A stretch of 64,000 nt of DNA. Source: Bradyrhizobium sp. CCBAU 051011 (GTDB lineage Bacteria > Pseudomonadota > Alphaproteobacteria > Rhizobiales > Xanthobacteraceae). Of this stretch, positions 36,377 to 45,910 are shown piece after piece (positions within the stretch are counted from its first letter, which is position 1; every line of letters starts with the position of its first letter). The stretch covers positions 4,320,501 to 4,384,500 of the forward strand of contig NZ_CP022222.1 in assembly GCF_009930815.1 (NCBI RefSeq), in the 5' to 3' direction. The position numbers were made by a program, and so were the translations under genes. The notes beneath the pieces were generated by a model, which was not told where the DNA came from, did no database searches, and was given only the letters and a program-made list of their open reading frames with translations.

Positions 36377-36390
36377 ATAACCGAGATTAT
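36377..36390. promoter_or_regulatory. short dyad ATAA-N6-TTAT in the GST/LysR divergent gap
   Basis: An AT-rich dyad between the two divergent starts, in the position of a LysR-type binding site. The symmetry is short, so the call is tentative. Confidence 0.25.
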
Positions 36391-36419
36391 TCCGGTTTTT
36401 GTATTAATTGCGAGGCAGC

Positions 36420-37394
36420 ATGTCCCGTCATGTCTTTCCCGACCTGAGTTCGCGACAGCTTCAGGCCGTTCTCGCGCTCGCCAAGTATCGAAGTTTTGTC
36501 GCTGCGGCCAGCTCGTTGAAGATATCGCAGCCGGCACTAACGCGAACGATCAAGCTGATCGAGATCGAGTTGGGTGTGCCGCTGTTTTCCCGCAGCACCC
36601 GACAGGTCACGGTCACGGACGCCGGAAAGGAATTCGCTGCGCTGGCGGAACGGTTGCTCAACGATCTGAAGATCGGCGCCGAAAGCGTGAGGGAGTTGGC
36701 CGCTCATCCACGCGGACAGATCGTGGTCGCGAGCGTGGTTTCGCTTGCAGGCGCCGTGCTTCCAGGCCTGATTGCGGACTACAGCCGAAGGTTCCCCGGC
36801 ATTGAACTTCACCTGCGCGAGGGACTGCACAACATGGTGATGGACGAGATACGCAACGGACTTGCCGACTTCGGCATCGGCTATGTCGACGATGTGCCGC
36901 GATCATTCGTGACCGAAGACCTTGGCGTCGAAACCTTCCATCTTGTCATGCGGCGGGATCATGGGCTGGCGCGCCGCACGAGGATCGCCTTGCCGGCGCT
37001 GGCGGACGTTCCGCTTGTCTCGTTTCCCGTGGAGTCCCGCACCCGGCACATCGTCGACCGCGCGGCGGCGACCGCGGGACTTTCATTCCACTATGTGACG
37101 ACGACGAACCGTTTGCCGACACTCCATGGACTGGTCCGCAATCGGGTAGGGCTCGCCGTCGTCCCGAGGAGCGAGCGCCCGTTACCCGATGATCCGGACC
37201 TCAACTCATCGTCGTTGGCCGGGCACGGCCTGTCGTGCCGCGTCGGGATCATGCGGCTGCGGGATCGCGAATTGACGGCGGCCGCCGCCCAATTTCTGGA
37301 CGTCGTTCGAAGCTGGTGGCGGGCTTCCCGGCATGGCCCCGGCGGGAGAAATCGGCGTTACTCCTCCGGCTCGGTCGTGAACAGCAGCGGATAG
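36420..37394 (+). CDS. LysR-family transcriptional regulator
   Basis: Regulator of 324 residues. The N-terminal HTH (about 8-65) includes RQLQAVLALAKYRSFVAAAS and KISQPALTRTIKLIEIELGV; the effector domain follows (about 95-300, GQIVVASVVSLAGAVLPGLI). GAGG lies 6 bases before ATG 36420. The gene ends inside the 3' part of clpS on the opposite strand, an overlap of 37 bases, so the last dozen codons are constrained by both genes. It likely controls the divergent GST gene. Confidence 0.92.
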   Translation: MSRHVFPDLSSRQLQAVLALAKYRSFVAAASSLKISQPALTRTIKLIEIELGVPLFSRSTRQVTVTDAGKEFAALAERLLNDLKIGAESVRELAAHPRGQIVVASVVSLAGAVLPGLIADYSRRFPGIELHLREGLHNMVMDEIRNGLADFGIGYVDDVPRSFVTEDLGVETFHLVMRRDHGLARRTRIALPALADVPLVSFPVESRTRHIVDRAAATAGLSFHYVTTTNRLPTLHGLVRNRVGLAVVPRSERPLPDDPDLNSSSLAGHGLSCRVGIMRLRDRELTAAAAQFLDVVRSWWRASRHGPGGRNRRYSSGSVVNSSG

Positions 37395-37663
37395 CCCTTG
37401 GCGCGGCCGGCGTCGGTGGCGCGGGTGGCCTTGGTCTCGGCGACGTCCCTGGTGAATACGGCGACCACGCAGACGCCGCGCCGGTGCGCGGTTATCATCA
37501 CCTTGTGGGCTTGGTCCTCGCTCATGCGGAACTCGGCCTTGAGTACCGTGACGACGAATTCGCGCGGCGTGTAATCGTCGTTGATCAGGATGACCTTGTG
37601 CAGCCGCGGCCGTTCGACCTTGGTTTTGACTTTGGTCTTTGGCCTGACAACGGTATCTGCCAT
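37358..37663 (-). CDS. clpS: ATP-dependent Clp protease adaptor ClpS
   Basis: Adaptor of 101 residues that presents N-end-rule substrates to ClpAP. The core KVILINDDYTPREFVVTVLK holds the ND residues that bind the N-terminal amine, followed by HKVMITAHRRGVCVVAVFTR and DVAETKATRATDAGRAKGYP. Length and all motifs fit the family. clpA is not adjacent in the window, although it often follows in this group. It overlaps the LysR 3' end on the opposite strand. Confidence 0.95.
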   Translation of the reverse strand: MADTVVRPKTKVKTKVERPRLHKVILINDDYTPREFVVTVLKAEFRMSEDQAHKVMITAHRRGVCVVAVFTRDVAETKATRATDAGRAKGYPLLFTTEPEE

Positions 37664-37710
37664 TTCCAGCTAAGTCCCGAAGCGAGCGAACTCAGACGGG
37701 CCGGCAGCGC

Positions 37711-39027
37711 TCAGTTGGCGCGGCAATCCGCCAGGCGCTGCGCCATGGTCTGATCGCCGCGGCTGACGGCCGTCTCGATCAGTTTACAGGCTCCGGGCCG
37801 GTCCTGAAACTGGGCGTTTGCCGAGAGTTTCAGCGCGATCAGGGCGGCCAGCGCGCCGGGCTCGCCGAGTTCCGCGGCCTCCACCGCGTAATAGAGCGTT
37901 CCCTTGGGATGGCTCACATGCACATGCGGATATTCAGCAAGCAGCCGCACCACCTGCATCCTTGCGTCGAAATCCCATGTGCTGGCGCGGTCGATCAGAT
38001 TGACCGCCTCCTGGACGTCGCGCGGCAGCAGCTTGCCCTCGAGGGTGAGTTGCCCGAGCATCCCTTTGGCCATCCAGCTATCGCGTGTGCCTTTCAGCAA
38101 CGACAATGCGCGCTTGGGGTCGGCCGGGCCGCCTTCGCCCGCGATCAGCATTTCTGCGAGCGGGACAATGGCGCCGCCAGGATCTGGGTGGCGGGCTTCT
38201 TCGAGCAGCGTGCGGGCGCGCGCCGGATCTTCTCTACGGATCGCCAGCGCCAATTCCCTCTTCGCGCCGTATTGGTAGTGCCCGGGCGCGTTCAGCCTTT
38301 CCAGAATGTCGAGGCCGCGGGCCCGCTCGTCTGGCTTGTCCGACGTGGCCAGCAGGCTGCCGAGCATCACAAGCAAACCGCCCTTGTTGGCTTCCTTTGC
38401 CGGATTCTCGACCGCGCGCTCCGCCCAGTATCGCGCCGCGGCAGGATCGCGTTTCACAGTGGTGCCGCGATCGAGCAGCGCCGCCAGCGTGGAAGTGGCG
38501 GCGGGATGGCCGAACTCGGCCGCCTTGCGAAGGGCCTGATCGGCCTCGGCGCGCGTGACTAGCGGGACCTTGTCGAGGTCGCCGCGATCCCACGATCGAT
38601 GGTGCTCGTAGAGCTGGAAGTAGGCCTCGGCACTGCCCTGCGATGCCGTCTCGCGCAGCATGGCAACTGCCTCTGTCTTCTTCTCGTAGGGCAGGTTGCG
38701 CGCATACTCGGCCTTGAGGTCTGCGTTCGCCGGGTTGGCCTCGAACGCCATCTTGCACGCGTCGTGCCGCAGGTCCCAGCGCCGGCGCTTGGCATCGTAG
38801 TCCATATACTCCCTCGGCTCTTCAAAGAGCTGCTGGCATAGTTCAATGGCGTTCTGCGGCGTCAGCACCGGTTCCGGTTGCGCCACTTTGGGCTGATCGG
38901 GGCCCGAAAACACCAGCGGCAGCGACAACACCGCCAGGACGAGAGCTACGAAAATCCCGGCCCAGAGCACGATCGTGCGCGTTGCCGAGGGGCTGTCATT
39001 TGCTGAAATTTTCGGGGGAGTAACCAT
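37711..39027 (-). CDS. membrane-anchored SEL1/TPR-like repeat protein
   Basis: A 438-residue protein with one N-terminal transmembrane helix (about 20-40, VLWAGIFVALVLAVLSLPLV) and then helical repeats of SEL1 type across residues 75-420 (for example EAYFQLYEHHRSWDRG, AATSTLAALLDRGTTVKRDP, RYWAERAVENPAKEANKGGL). Such proteins often act as scaffolds in envelope complexes. It has no recognisable catalytic motif. The start is ATG 39027. Confidence 0.8.
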   Translation of the reverse strand: MVTPPKISANDSPSATRTIVLWAGIFVALVLAVLSLPLVFSGPDQPKVAQPEPVLTPQNAIELCQQLFEEPREYMDYDAKRRRWDLRHDACKMAFEANPANADLKAEYARNLPYEKKTEAVAMLRETASQGSAEAYFQLYEHHRSWDRGDLDKVPLVTRAEADQALRKAAEFGHPAATSTLAALLDRGTTVKRDPAAARYWAERAVENPAKEANKGGLLVMLGSLLATSDKPDERARGLDILERLNAPGHYQYGAKRELALAIRREDPARARTLLEEARHPDPGGAIVPLAEMLIAGEGGPADPKRALSLLKGTRDSWMAKGMLGQLTLEGKLLPRDVQEAVNLIDRASTWDFDARMQVVRLLAEYPHVHVSHPKGTLYYAVEAAELGEPGALAALIALKLSANAQFQDRPGACKLIETAVSRGDQTMAQRLADCRAN

Positions 39028-39278
39028 GTCCGTGCCGCTAGCGGCCGCTTGCTAGCCGCGCCCCTTCTGTCGCGCCGAGCGCGAGATTTGTTCAAATAGC
39101 GGTATCGAGAGCCTGATTCTCTGGCAACTGACACGAGGAACCGTAGCTGAATCCGGCAGCGTTGCCCGAACCGCCTGAATGTTCGGCACTAACCCGAATG
39201 TGAAGGACAAATGATTTCAGCGCTTTGCGTCCGCCGTTTTGCATGTCACCATCACTGTCGTTCGACGGGAGGGCCGCA

Positions 39279-40136
39279 ATGCGCTGGTATGTCTCGATCG
39301 GGGTCGTGCTTGTAGCCGGCGCACTCGCCGGCGGAGATGTGGCGAGTTTTGCCGCGCCGAATCCTGCGAGCCGGCCGGGCCAGCAACTGAACGCCGCCAA
39401 CAAGGACGCCAATCCGACCGTCGATGTGGAACTCGTCCTTGCTGTCGACGTCTCCTATTCGATGGACCTGGATGAACTCGCGCTGCAGCGCGAAGGCTAC
39501 GCGCAGGCGATCGTCTCCAAGGAGTTCCTGCAGGCGCTGAAGAGCGGGCCGAACGGCAGGATCGCGATCACCTATTTCGAATGGGCGGCCTCCACCGACC
39601 AGAAGATCATCATCCCCTGGCGAGTGATCGACGGGCCGGAGACGGCAGATGCCGTCGCCAACGAGATCGTCAAGACCCCGATCCGCCGCGCCTCGCGCAC
39701 CTCGATCTCGGGCGCGATCAATTTCGCCATGCCGCTGTTCGAGGAGAACCCGCACCGCGGCCTGCGGCGGGTGATCGATATTTCCGGCGATGGCCCGAAC
39801 AACAACGGCATGCCGGTGACAGTCGCCCGCGATGCCGCGATCGAGAAGGGCGTCATCATCAACGGCCTGCCGATCATGGTGAAGGAGCCGTCCTACTCCA
39901 CCATGGATATCGACAATCTCGATTTCTATTACGAGGACTGCGTCATCGGCGGCCCCGGCTCCTTCGTGGTGACGATCAAGGAACGCGACAAGTTCAAGGA
40001 GGCGATCCGCACCAAGCTGCTGCTGGAAATCGCCGGCCGAACGCCCGAACGCCCGGTGGTGCCGGCCGCCGGCCGGGAGCCGCGCGTCAATTGCATGATC
40101 GGGGAAAAAATCTGGCAGGACCGGTGGGGACGGTAA
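39279..40136 (+). CDS. DUF1194 family secreted protein (VWA-like)
   Basis: A 285-residue protein with a signal peptide (MRWYVSIGVVLVAGALAGGD) and a DUF1194 domain that looks like a von Willebrand factor A fold: DVELVLAVDVSYSMDLDE carries a MIDAS-like DxSxS, and FSGDGPNNN-type IDISGDGPNNNGMPV follows. GGGAGG lies 9 bases before ATG 39279. The function of the family is unknown; metal-dependent protein binding in the periplasm is inferred. Confidence 0.85.
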   Translation: MRWYVSIGVVLVAGALAGGDVASFAAPNPASRPGQQLNAANKDANPTVDVELVLAVDVSYSMDLDELALQREGYAQAIVSKEFLQALKSGPNGRIAITYFEWAASTDQKIIIPWRVIDGPETADAVANEIVKTPIRRASRTSISGAINFAMPLFEENPHRGLRRVIDISGDGPNNNGMPVTVARDAAIEKGVIINGLPIMVKEPSYSTMDIDNLDFYYEDCVIGGPGSFVVTIKERDKFKEAIRTKLLLEIAGRTPERPVVPAAGREPRVNCMIGEKIWQDRWGR

Positions 40137-40512
40137 CCGGCATCACTTCTGGTGCGCATGTCCTATACCCTCGGCATGATGCAGTCAGGCGTCGTGCGCG
40201 TTACCCCTGGACTGAGAAACGATCGTCCGCGGGTATTCGAATATGTTCCGGCAGGCTCAATCGCCCTTGCTGCGGCGTTGGTGCCGATCCAGGCGCAGCC
40301 GCTGCGCTCTCATGCGCTTGATGCCCTCATCCCATGCTCCGGGGTGGCGGATAGACGGGTGATCCATCCCAAGATCTGCGATGCCGGACAGCGCATCTTG
40401 ATCTAGGTCAATATCTCCGAACCGATGGTGCCGGACGATGCGTCGCTTGCCGCAGGTCTGGGCATTGACCCGCCTGGTGCGCATCACGTCTATCGACACC
40501 AGTGTAGGGCAC
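40137..40512. other. intergenic region without a clear gene
   Basis: These 376 bases separate two secreted-protein genes. A minus-strand frame at 40257-40514 with a charged, helical-looking C-terminus (GMDHPSIRHPGAWDEGIKRM) is open, but it has no strong ribosome binding site and would overlap the next gene's start. I do not annotate it. Confidence 0.5.
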
Positions 40513-40977
40513 ATGAGATTTCCCGTCTGGATGCTGGCCGCAATGCTATCGCTGACGGGTGCAGGCCCAGGTCACGCAAAGGTCAGGATCGCGAATGATC
40601 GGGGCGGAATTATCGAGCGTTACATAGATCGATACAAGCAATTGAGGGCTTCGCGGCAATCGGTGATCATCGACGGCCTTTGCGCCTCGGCCTGTACGAT
40701 CGTCCTTTCGGAGATTCCTCACGACAGGATCTGTGTGACTTCAAGAGCCAGGCTGGGCTTCCACGCGGCTTGGGATTTCGGTCTGCGCGGTCGCACGGTC
40801 ACAAATCGGGGCGCGACGCGATGGCTCTACTCGATGTATCCCTTGCCGGTCCGGCACTGGATCGCCGGTCGCGGTGGTCTGACACCGCGCACGATCTTTC
40901 TGCAAGGCCGGCAACTGGAAGAGATGTATCGCCCTTGCGACCTCAATGCGCTGGCCTCCCTCGGCACGCGCAGATAA
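40513..40977 (+). CDS. secreted ClpP/crotonase-like protein (COG3904-type)
   Basis: A 154-residue protein with a signal peptide (WMLAAMLSLTGAGPGHA) and a small alpha/beta domain. The segment VIIDGLCASACTIVLSEIP resembles the CASAC motif of periplasmic ClpP-fold proteins, where the Ser could be a nucleophile; later HAAWDFGLRG could hold a His and Asp. The length is short for a full hydrolase. The start ATG 40513 gives the signal peptide directly. Catalytic function is inferred only from the motif. Confidence 0.7.
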   Translation: MRFPVWMLAAMLSLTGAGPGHAKVRIANDRGGIIERYIDRYKQLRASRQSVIIDGLCASACTIVLSEIPHDRICVTSRARLGFHAAWDFGLRGRTVTNRGATRWLYSMYPLPVRHWIAGRGGLTPRTIFLQGRQLEEMYRPCDLNALASLGTRR

Positions 40978-41010
40978 TCGTCCTGGATCATTGTCTTGGA
41001 GAGGAGGCCG

Positions 41011-42258
41011 TCAGCGCCTGAACCTCGCCACCAATTCCACATGCGGCGTGTGGCGGAACTGGTCGACCGGCGTGACGCCTTCGATTCGGTAGCCGCCATG
41101 GATCAGAATCTTCGCATCGCGCGCGAAGGTCGTGACGTTGCAGGACACCGCAACCACCGTCGGCACCTTGCTCGCCGCCAGCTGCGTCGCCTGCGCCTGC
41201 GCGCCCTGCCGTGGCGGGTCGAACACGACCGCGTCGAAGTCACGCAGCTCCTGCGGCATCAGCGGACGGCGGAACAGATCACGCGCCTCGGCCTTCACCG
41301 GCTTCAATCCCGAGGTTGACGTAGCAGCCTTCTGCAGCGCCGCGACTGCGCCGGTATCGCTGTCGAGCGCGGTGACGCGCGACTTTGCCGCCAGCCGCAG
41401 CGCGAAGGGGCCGACGCCGCAGAACAGGTCGGCGATATGCTTGGCGCGCCTGCCATGCTCCGATACCAGCTCGGCCAGTGCCGCTTCGCCCGCCACCGTT
41501 GCCTGCAGGAACGAGCCAGGCGGCAGAGCGACCTGCGCGCTGCCCATCGAGACAACCGGCGGCATTCGCATCAGGACCAGTTCGCCATGGCGCGTCAGCC
41601 GCGCCAGCCGGTGCTGTCCGGCGATGCGCGACAGCCGCGCGATCATGGCTGACGATACCGGGCCGGAGCCGCGGACATCGATATCGAGCCCGCTATTGGT
41701 CGCCGTGATCTGGATGTCGAGCGGCTTGCTCATCGCGATCAGCGGCTCGGCGATGGCCCAGGCCGCCTCGATCGCACCGCCGAGCTGCGGGTCGAGGATC
41801 GGGCAGCGGTCGATCGGAATGATGTCGTGCGAACCCGCCGCGGCATAGCCGACCTTGAGCACGTCATGGGTGCCCATGCGCGCATGCAGGGTGATGCGCC
41901 TGCGGCCCGCGCCATGGGCGTCGATCAGCGGCGCGACGTCGCAATCGATGCCCGCCTGCGCCAGCGTCGTCACCACCAGCTCGCGCTTCCAGGCGCGATA
42001 GGCTTCGGCGTCCCAGTGCTGGATCGCGCAGCCGCCGCAGACGCCGAAATGCGGACAGAAAGGCGCGACGCGCTCCGGGCTTGCGGTTTCGACGTTGAGC
42101 AATCGGCGACGGTCGGGATGGTGGCCGGGCACCGGGCCGACCTCCACCGTCTCGCCGCCCAGCGTGTAGGGAACGTAGATATTTCCGCCGCCCGACATGG
42201 CGACGCCGTCGCCGTGGTGGCCGACATGGTCGATGACAAGGCACTCGCTCTCAGCCAC
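41011..42258 (-). CDS. RlmD/TrmA-family RNA uracil-5 methyltransferase
   Basis: A SAM-dependent enzyme of 415 residues that methylates uracil C5 in rRNA or tRNA. A TRAM-like N-terminus precedes the [4Fe-4S] cysteines in [15 protein letters not shown] and a later CPIL Cys. The Rossmann part holds [13 protein letters not shown], and the catalytic region reads [10 protein letters not shown] and [12 protein letters not shown]; the Pro after SCN in most members is Val here. GTG 42258 overlaps the tlyA stop by 8 bases, so I chose it. The chain ends in the conserved [14 protein letters not shown]. Confidence 0.9.
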   Translation of the reverse strand: MAESECLVIDHVGHHGDGVAMSGGGNIYVPYTLGGETVEVGPVPGHHPDRRRLLNVETASPERVAPFCPHFGVCGGCAIQHWDAEAYRAWKRELVVTTLAQAGIDCDVAPLIDAHGAGRRRITLHARMGTHDVLKVGYAAAGSHDIIPIDRCPILDPQLGGAIEAAWAIAEPLIAMSKPLDIQITATNSGLDIDVRGSGPVSSAMIARLSRIAGQHRLARLTRHGELVLMRMPPVVSMGSAQVALPPGSFLQATVAGEAALAELVSEHGRRAKHIADLFCGVGPFALRLAAKSRVTALDSDTGAVAALQKAATSTSGLKPVKAEARDLFRRPLMPQELRDFDAVVFDPPRQGAQAQATQLAASKVPTVVAVSCNVTTFARDAKILIHGGYRIEGVTPVDQFRHTPHVELVARFRR

Positions 42259-43006
42259 GGCGCGCGCCCATGAAGAATTCGATATTGCCGTCGCCGCCTT
42301 TGATCGACGACGGAAACACCTCGATGCCGGTGCAGCCGAGGGAAGCCGCAAATGCCGAGATATCGTCGCAGATTTCCTGATGCACCATCGCGTTGCGGAT
42401 GATGCCGTGCTTGGAATGCTTTCGCTCCGCCTCGAATTGCGGCTTGATCAGCGCGAGCAGTTGCGTGGGGGCCGCGGCGAGCTCCAGCGCCACCGGCAGC
42501 ACCGCCTTCAGCGAAATGAAGCTGACGTCGATGACGACGACATCGGGCCGGGCGGGCAGGCGCTTGCCTTCGAATTGGCGGATATCGGTTTCTTCCATCG
42601 ACACGACGTGCGGATGGATCCGCAGCGAGGGATGCAACTGGCTGTGTCCGACATCGATGGCGAACACGAGGGTCGCGCCGTTCGCCAGCAGCACCTCGGT
42701 AAAACCGCCGGTGGAGGCGCCGACGTCGAGGCAGACATGGCCCTCGATATCGATCGGATATTGCTCCAGCGCGCCGGCGAGCTTGACGCCGCCGCGCGAG
42801 ACCCAGGGGTGCGCGGGCTGCGCGCTCAATTCGGCGTTGGCGGCAATGATTTCCGACGCCTTCAACACCGGCCGGCCATCGGCGGTTACGCCGCCGGCGT
42901 CGATCGCGGCGCGGGCGCGGGCGCGGCTTTCGAACAGGCCGCGCTCGACCAAAAGTACGTCCGCGCGCTTGCGCGCCGAAGTCTCGCTGTCGTTCTTGTC
43001 AGCCAA
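42251..43006 (-). CDS. tlyA: TlyA-family rRNA 2'-O-methyltransferase / hemolysin-like protein
   Basis: A 251-residue protein with an S4 RNA-binding domain ([20 protein letters not shown], about 12-75) and an FtsJ-like methyltransferase domain ([20 protein letters not shown] for [18 protein letters not shown], and [14 protein letters not shown] for the catalytic Lys). TlyA proteins methylate 16S and 23S rRNA riboses. It lies 2 bases after the deoxyribosyltransferase-like gene and overlaps the next methyltransferase, so these three are translationally linked. Confidence 0.93.
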   Translation of the reverse strand: MADKNDSETSARKRADVLLVERGLFESRARARAAIDAGGVTADGRPVLKASEIIAANAELSAQPAHPWVSRGGVKLAGALEQYPIDIEGHVCLDVGASTGGFTEVLLANGATLVFAIDVGHSQLHPSLRIHPHVVSMEETDIRQFEGKRLPARPDVVVIDVSFISLKAVLPVALELAAAPTQLLALIKPQFEAERKHSKHGIIRNAMVHQEICDDISAFAASLGCTGIEVFPSSIKGGDGNIEFFMGARRG

Positions 43007-43008
43007 TG

Positions 43009-43572
43009 TCAGTCCGATTTTCCGGTGGCACGATCCGCCGCGAGCGCGACGCAGGCCTCGAACGAGGTGAGATCGTGCCAGATGTCTTGAGGCGGCTCTC
43101 GCGGCGTCACCAGTCTAGCACCATGCAGGTCCAGCGTGTGGATCATCATGAGATTGTCGGGCAGGCCGAAATCCTCCACCGTGAGCCCGTCGGCGTCGAT
43201 CATGTGACCGGCGTCCGACGTCGTGATGCGGAATGACCGCGCAACGCGGTCGGCGTAGATGGCCGGATCGTTGCTGTAGGCGAAGCAGAGCTTGCCGCGG
43301 CCGGCCATGTAGCCGAGTTCATAGACCGTGCCGGCGTCGGCACTGGGGCCGCGAAATGGCGTCAGATTGGCAATGATCGCATCCGCCGCATCCATCATCG
43401 CTTGATTGCCCTTGAAGATCGCGAGCGAAGCATCGAGGGCGGCGAGGTCGATTGTGTTGTCGAGCGGGTAGAGGCCGGTCATCCCATAACGGGCGCAGAT
43501 CGCGGCCTTGCGGCGCCCGATCTCGATGGCGTCCGGCAGGAACACATCGGGACCTGCCAGATAGATCTTCAT
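43009..43572 (-). CDS. nucleoside 2-deoxyribosyltransferase-family protein
   Basis: A 187-residue enzyme with the family fold. KIYLAGPDVFLPDAIEIG contains the substrate-binding region, DAADAIIANLTPFRGPSADA the second motif, and the nucleophilic Glu lies in GTVYELGYMAGRGK. It should cleave or transfer 2-deoxyribose between bases, or act on a related nucleotide. Its place between dxs and tlyA is not common in my experience. It starts at ATG 43572, after the stem-loop at 43597-43625. Confidence 0.88.
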   Translation of the reverse strand: MKIYLAGPDVFLPDAIEIGRRKAAICARYGMTGLYPLDNTIDLAALDASLAIFKGNQAMMDAADAIIANLTPFRGPSADAGTVYELGYMAGRGKLCFAYSNDPAIYADRVARSFRITTSDAGHMIDADGLTVEDFGLPDNLMMIHTLDLHGARLVTPREPPQDIWHDLTSFEACVALAADRATGKSD

Positions 43573-43596
43573 GGAATTACCGGCGAAAGGGCCAAC

Positions 43597-43625
43597 CTTC
43601 GGTTCTGATCGGGTCAGAACCGAAG
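43597..43625 (-). terminator. strong stem-loop after dxs
   Basis: A perfect 12-bp stem CTTCGGTTCTGA / TCAGAACCGAAG with a 5-base loop fills the gap between the dxs stop and the next gene's start. It is followed by AGGTTGGCCC in the transcript sense and lacks a U-tract, so it may only attenuate. Confidence 0.7.
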
Positions 43626-43635
43626 AAGCTGTGCC

Positions 43636-45561
43636 TCAGGCGAGCTTGACGGTCTCGGTCTTGTAGTCCTTGCCGAGAGCATCGAACACCTTGGCGACGA
43701 TGCCCTTGGCGTCGAGGCCGGCATGGGCATACATCGCGTTCGGCGTGTCGTGATCGATGAACTCGTCGGGCAGGATCATCGCGCGCATCCGCAAGCCGCC
43801 GTCGAGCATACCGTGGTCGGACAGCGTCTGCATGACATGCGAGCCGAAGCCGCCGATCGAGCCTTCCTCGATGGTGAGCAGCACCTCGTGGTCGCGCGCC
43901 AGCTTCAGCACCAGATCGACGTCGAGCGGCTTCATGAAGCGCGCGTCGGCGATGGTGGTGGAGAGGCCATGGGCGGCGAGTTCGTCGGCAGCCTTTTCGC
44001 ATTCGGCCATGCGCGTGCCGAACGAGAGCAGGGCGACCTTGTTGCCCTGGCGGACGATGCGGCCCTTGCCGATTTCGAGGGGAATTCCGACTTCGGGCAT
44101 TTCGACGCCGCGGCCTTCGCCGCGCGGATAACGCACCGCGCTCGGCCGGTCGTTGATTGCAACCTGCGTCGCAACCATGTGCACCAGCTCGGCCTCGTCG
44201 GACGCCGCCATGATGACGAAGTTCGGTAGGCAGCCGAGATAGGCGTTGTCGAACGAGCCGGCATGGGTCGCGCCGTCGGCGCCGACCAGGCCGGCGCGGT
44301 CGATCGCAAAACGCACCGGCAGGCTCTGGATCGCGACGTCGTGGACCACCTGGTCATAGCCGCGCTGCAGGAAGGTCGAGTAGATCGCGCAGAACGGCTT
44401 GTAGCCTTCGGTGGCGAGACCGGCCGCAAAAGTCACGGCATGCTGCTCGGCAATGCCGACGTCGAAGGTGCGGTTCGGGAACGACTTGTTGAAGATGTCG
44501 ACGCCGGTGCCGGACGGCATCGCCGCGGTAATGGCGACGATCTTGTCGTCCTTCTCGGCTTCCTTGACGAGGCTCTGGCCGAACACGTTCTGATAGGCGG
44601 GGGCGTTCGGCTTTGCCTTTGCTTGAGCGCCGGTCGCGACGTCGAACTTGACGACCGCGTGGTACTTGTCGGCAGAGGCTTCTGCCGGGCCGTAGCCCTT
44701 GCCCTTCTGCGTCACGACGTGGACCAGGATCGGGCCGGTTTCCATGTCGCGGACGTTTTTCAGAACCGGCAGCAGATGGTCGAGGTTGTGACCGTCGATC
44801 GGGCCGACGTAATAGAAGCCGAGTTCCTCGAACAGCGTGCCGCCGTCCATCATGAAGCCGCGGGAATATTCCTCGACGCGGTTGGCGCGGTTGGCGAGGA
44901 TCTTGGGCAGACGCTTGTTGATCTGCTTGGCCGCCTCGCGCAGCGTGCGGTAGGTCTTGCCGGAGTAGAGGCGGGACAGGTACGCGCTCATCGCGCCGAC
45001 CGGCGGCGCGATCGACATGTCGTTGTCGTTGAGGATGACGATCAGCCGCGAGTTCATCGCGCCGGCATTGTTCATGGCCTCATAGGCCATGCCGGCTGAC
45101 ATCGCGCCGTCACCGATCACGGCAATGACGTTGTTCTTGCCGCCGGAGAGATCGCGCGCCACCGCCATGCCGAGGCCGGCGGAGATCGAGGTCGAGGAGT
45201 GTGCGGCGCCAAACGGATCGTAGTCGCTCTCGCTGCGCTTGGTGAAGCCGGAGAGGCCGCCGCCGGTACGCAGCGTGCGGATGCGGTCGCGGCGGCCGGT
45301 CAGGATTTTGTGCGGGTAGGCCTGGTGGCCGACGTCCCAGATCAGGCGGTCGCGCGGGGTGTCGAAGGTGTAGTGGATGGCGGTGGTCAGTTCCACGACG
45401 CCGAGGCCGGCGCCGAAGTGACCGCCGGTCACCGACACGGCGTCGATGGTTTCCTGGCGGAGTTCGTCCGCGACCTGCCGCACCTGCTCGATCTTGAGCT
45501 TGCGAAGGTCGTCGGGTGTGCGAATGGTGTCCAGAAGCGGCGTCTTACTAAATGTGGTCAC
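43636..45561 (-). CDS. dxs: 1-deoxy-D-xylulose-5-phosphate synthase
   Basis: First enzyme of the MEP isoprenoid pathway, which condenses pyruvate and glyceraldehyde 3-phosphate with thiamine diphosphate. The 641 residues contain [35 protein letters not shown], the TPP motif [18 protein letters not shown] with NDNDMSI, the catalytic Glu region [17 protein letters not shown], and [21 protein letters not shown] 45561 gives the usual start [13 protein letters not shown]; the track-like ATG at 45582 adds seven non-conserved residues. Confidence 0.97.
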   Translation of the reverse strand: MTTFSKTPLLDTIRTPDDLRKLKIEQVRQVADELRQETIDAVSVTGGHFGAGLGVVELTTAIHYTFDTPRDRLIWDVGHQAYPHKILTGRRDRIRTLRTGGGLSGFTKRSESDYDPFGAAHSSTSISAGLGMAVARDLSGGKNNVIAVIGDGAMSAGMAYEAMNNAGAMNSRLIVILNDNDMSIAPPVGAMSAYLSRLYSGKTYRTLREAAKQINKRLPKILANRANRVEEYSRGFMMDGGTLFEELGFYYVGPIDGHNLDHLLPVLKNVRDMETGPILVHVVTQKGKGYGPAEASADKYHAVVKFDVATGAQAKAKPNAPAYQNVFGQSLVKEAEKDDKIVAITAAMPSGTGVDIFNKSFPNRTFDVGIAEQHAVTFAAGLATEGYKPFCAIYSTFLQRGYDQVVHDVAIQSLPVRFAIDRAGLVGADGATHAGSFDNAYLGCLPNFVIMAASDEAELVHMVATQVAINDRPSAVRYPRGEGRGVEMPEVGIPLEIGKGRIVRQGNKVALLSFGTRMAECEKAADELAAHGLSTTIADARFMKPLDVDLVLKLARDHEVLLTIEEGSIGGFGSHVMQTLSDHGMLDGGLRMRAMILPDEFIDHDTPNAMYAHAGLDAKGIVAKVFDALGKDYKTETVKLA

Positions 45562-45910
45562 AGCGATATTCCAATTTTGCAAGTCAGGGCGAACGGCCTG
45601 ACGCGAGACGGGAAGCGCGTTAACCGCGCCGTGAAAATCCAGACCCGCCTGCCAGTTCGGCAGGCCGGTACCTGATTTGAAACCCTAGATGCACTCCGGT
45701 TTAAACCATGTGATATGCATCACTTAGTCGCTCGGAACCCTTCCCGGTTCAGTTTCTTTAGCTATTTGAGGTGCTTGCCGCCGCCCGAAGCCAGCCGCAG
45801 GCTGCTCTCCACAGCCCATAGAACCGCAAGCTTTACACCAAAGCCGCCGGTAAAGCCAACCCGGAGAGCCGATTCGGTTCCACCGTTCTGGGGCAAAAAG
45901 CCTCGATTTT
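45562..45910. other. intergenic region upstream of dxs without a clear gene
   Basis: A 349-base gap lies between the dxs start and the upstream alpha/beta-hydrolase gene. Several short frames cross it on both strands, but none has a signal, domain or binding site. It probably holds the dxs promoter. Confidence 0.6.

Noticed and set aside
40257..40514. Minus-strand frame of 85 codons ending in a helical charged tail
   Set aside because: It overlaps the start of a well-supported signal-peptide gene and has no clear binding site or family.
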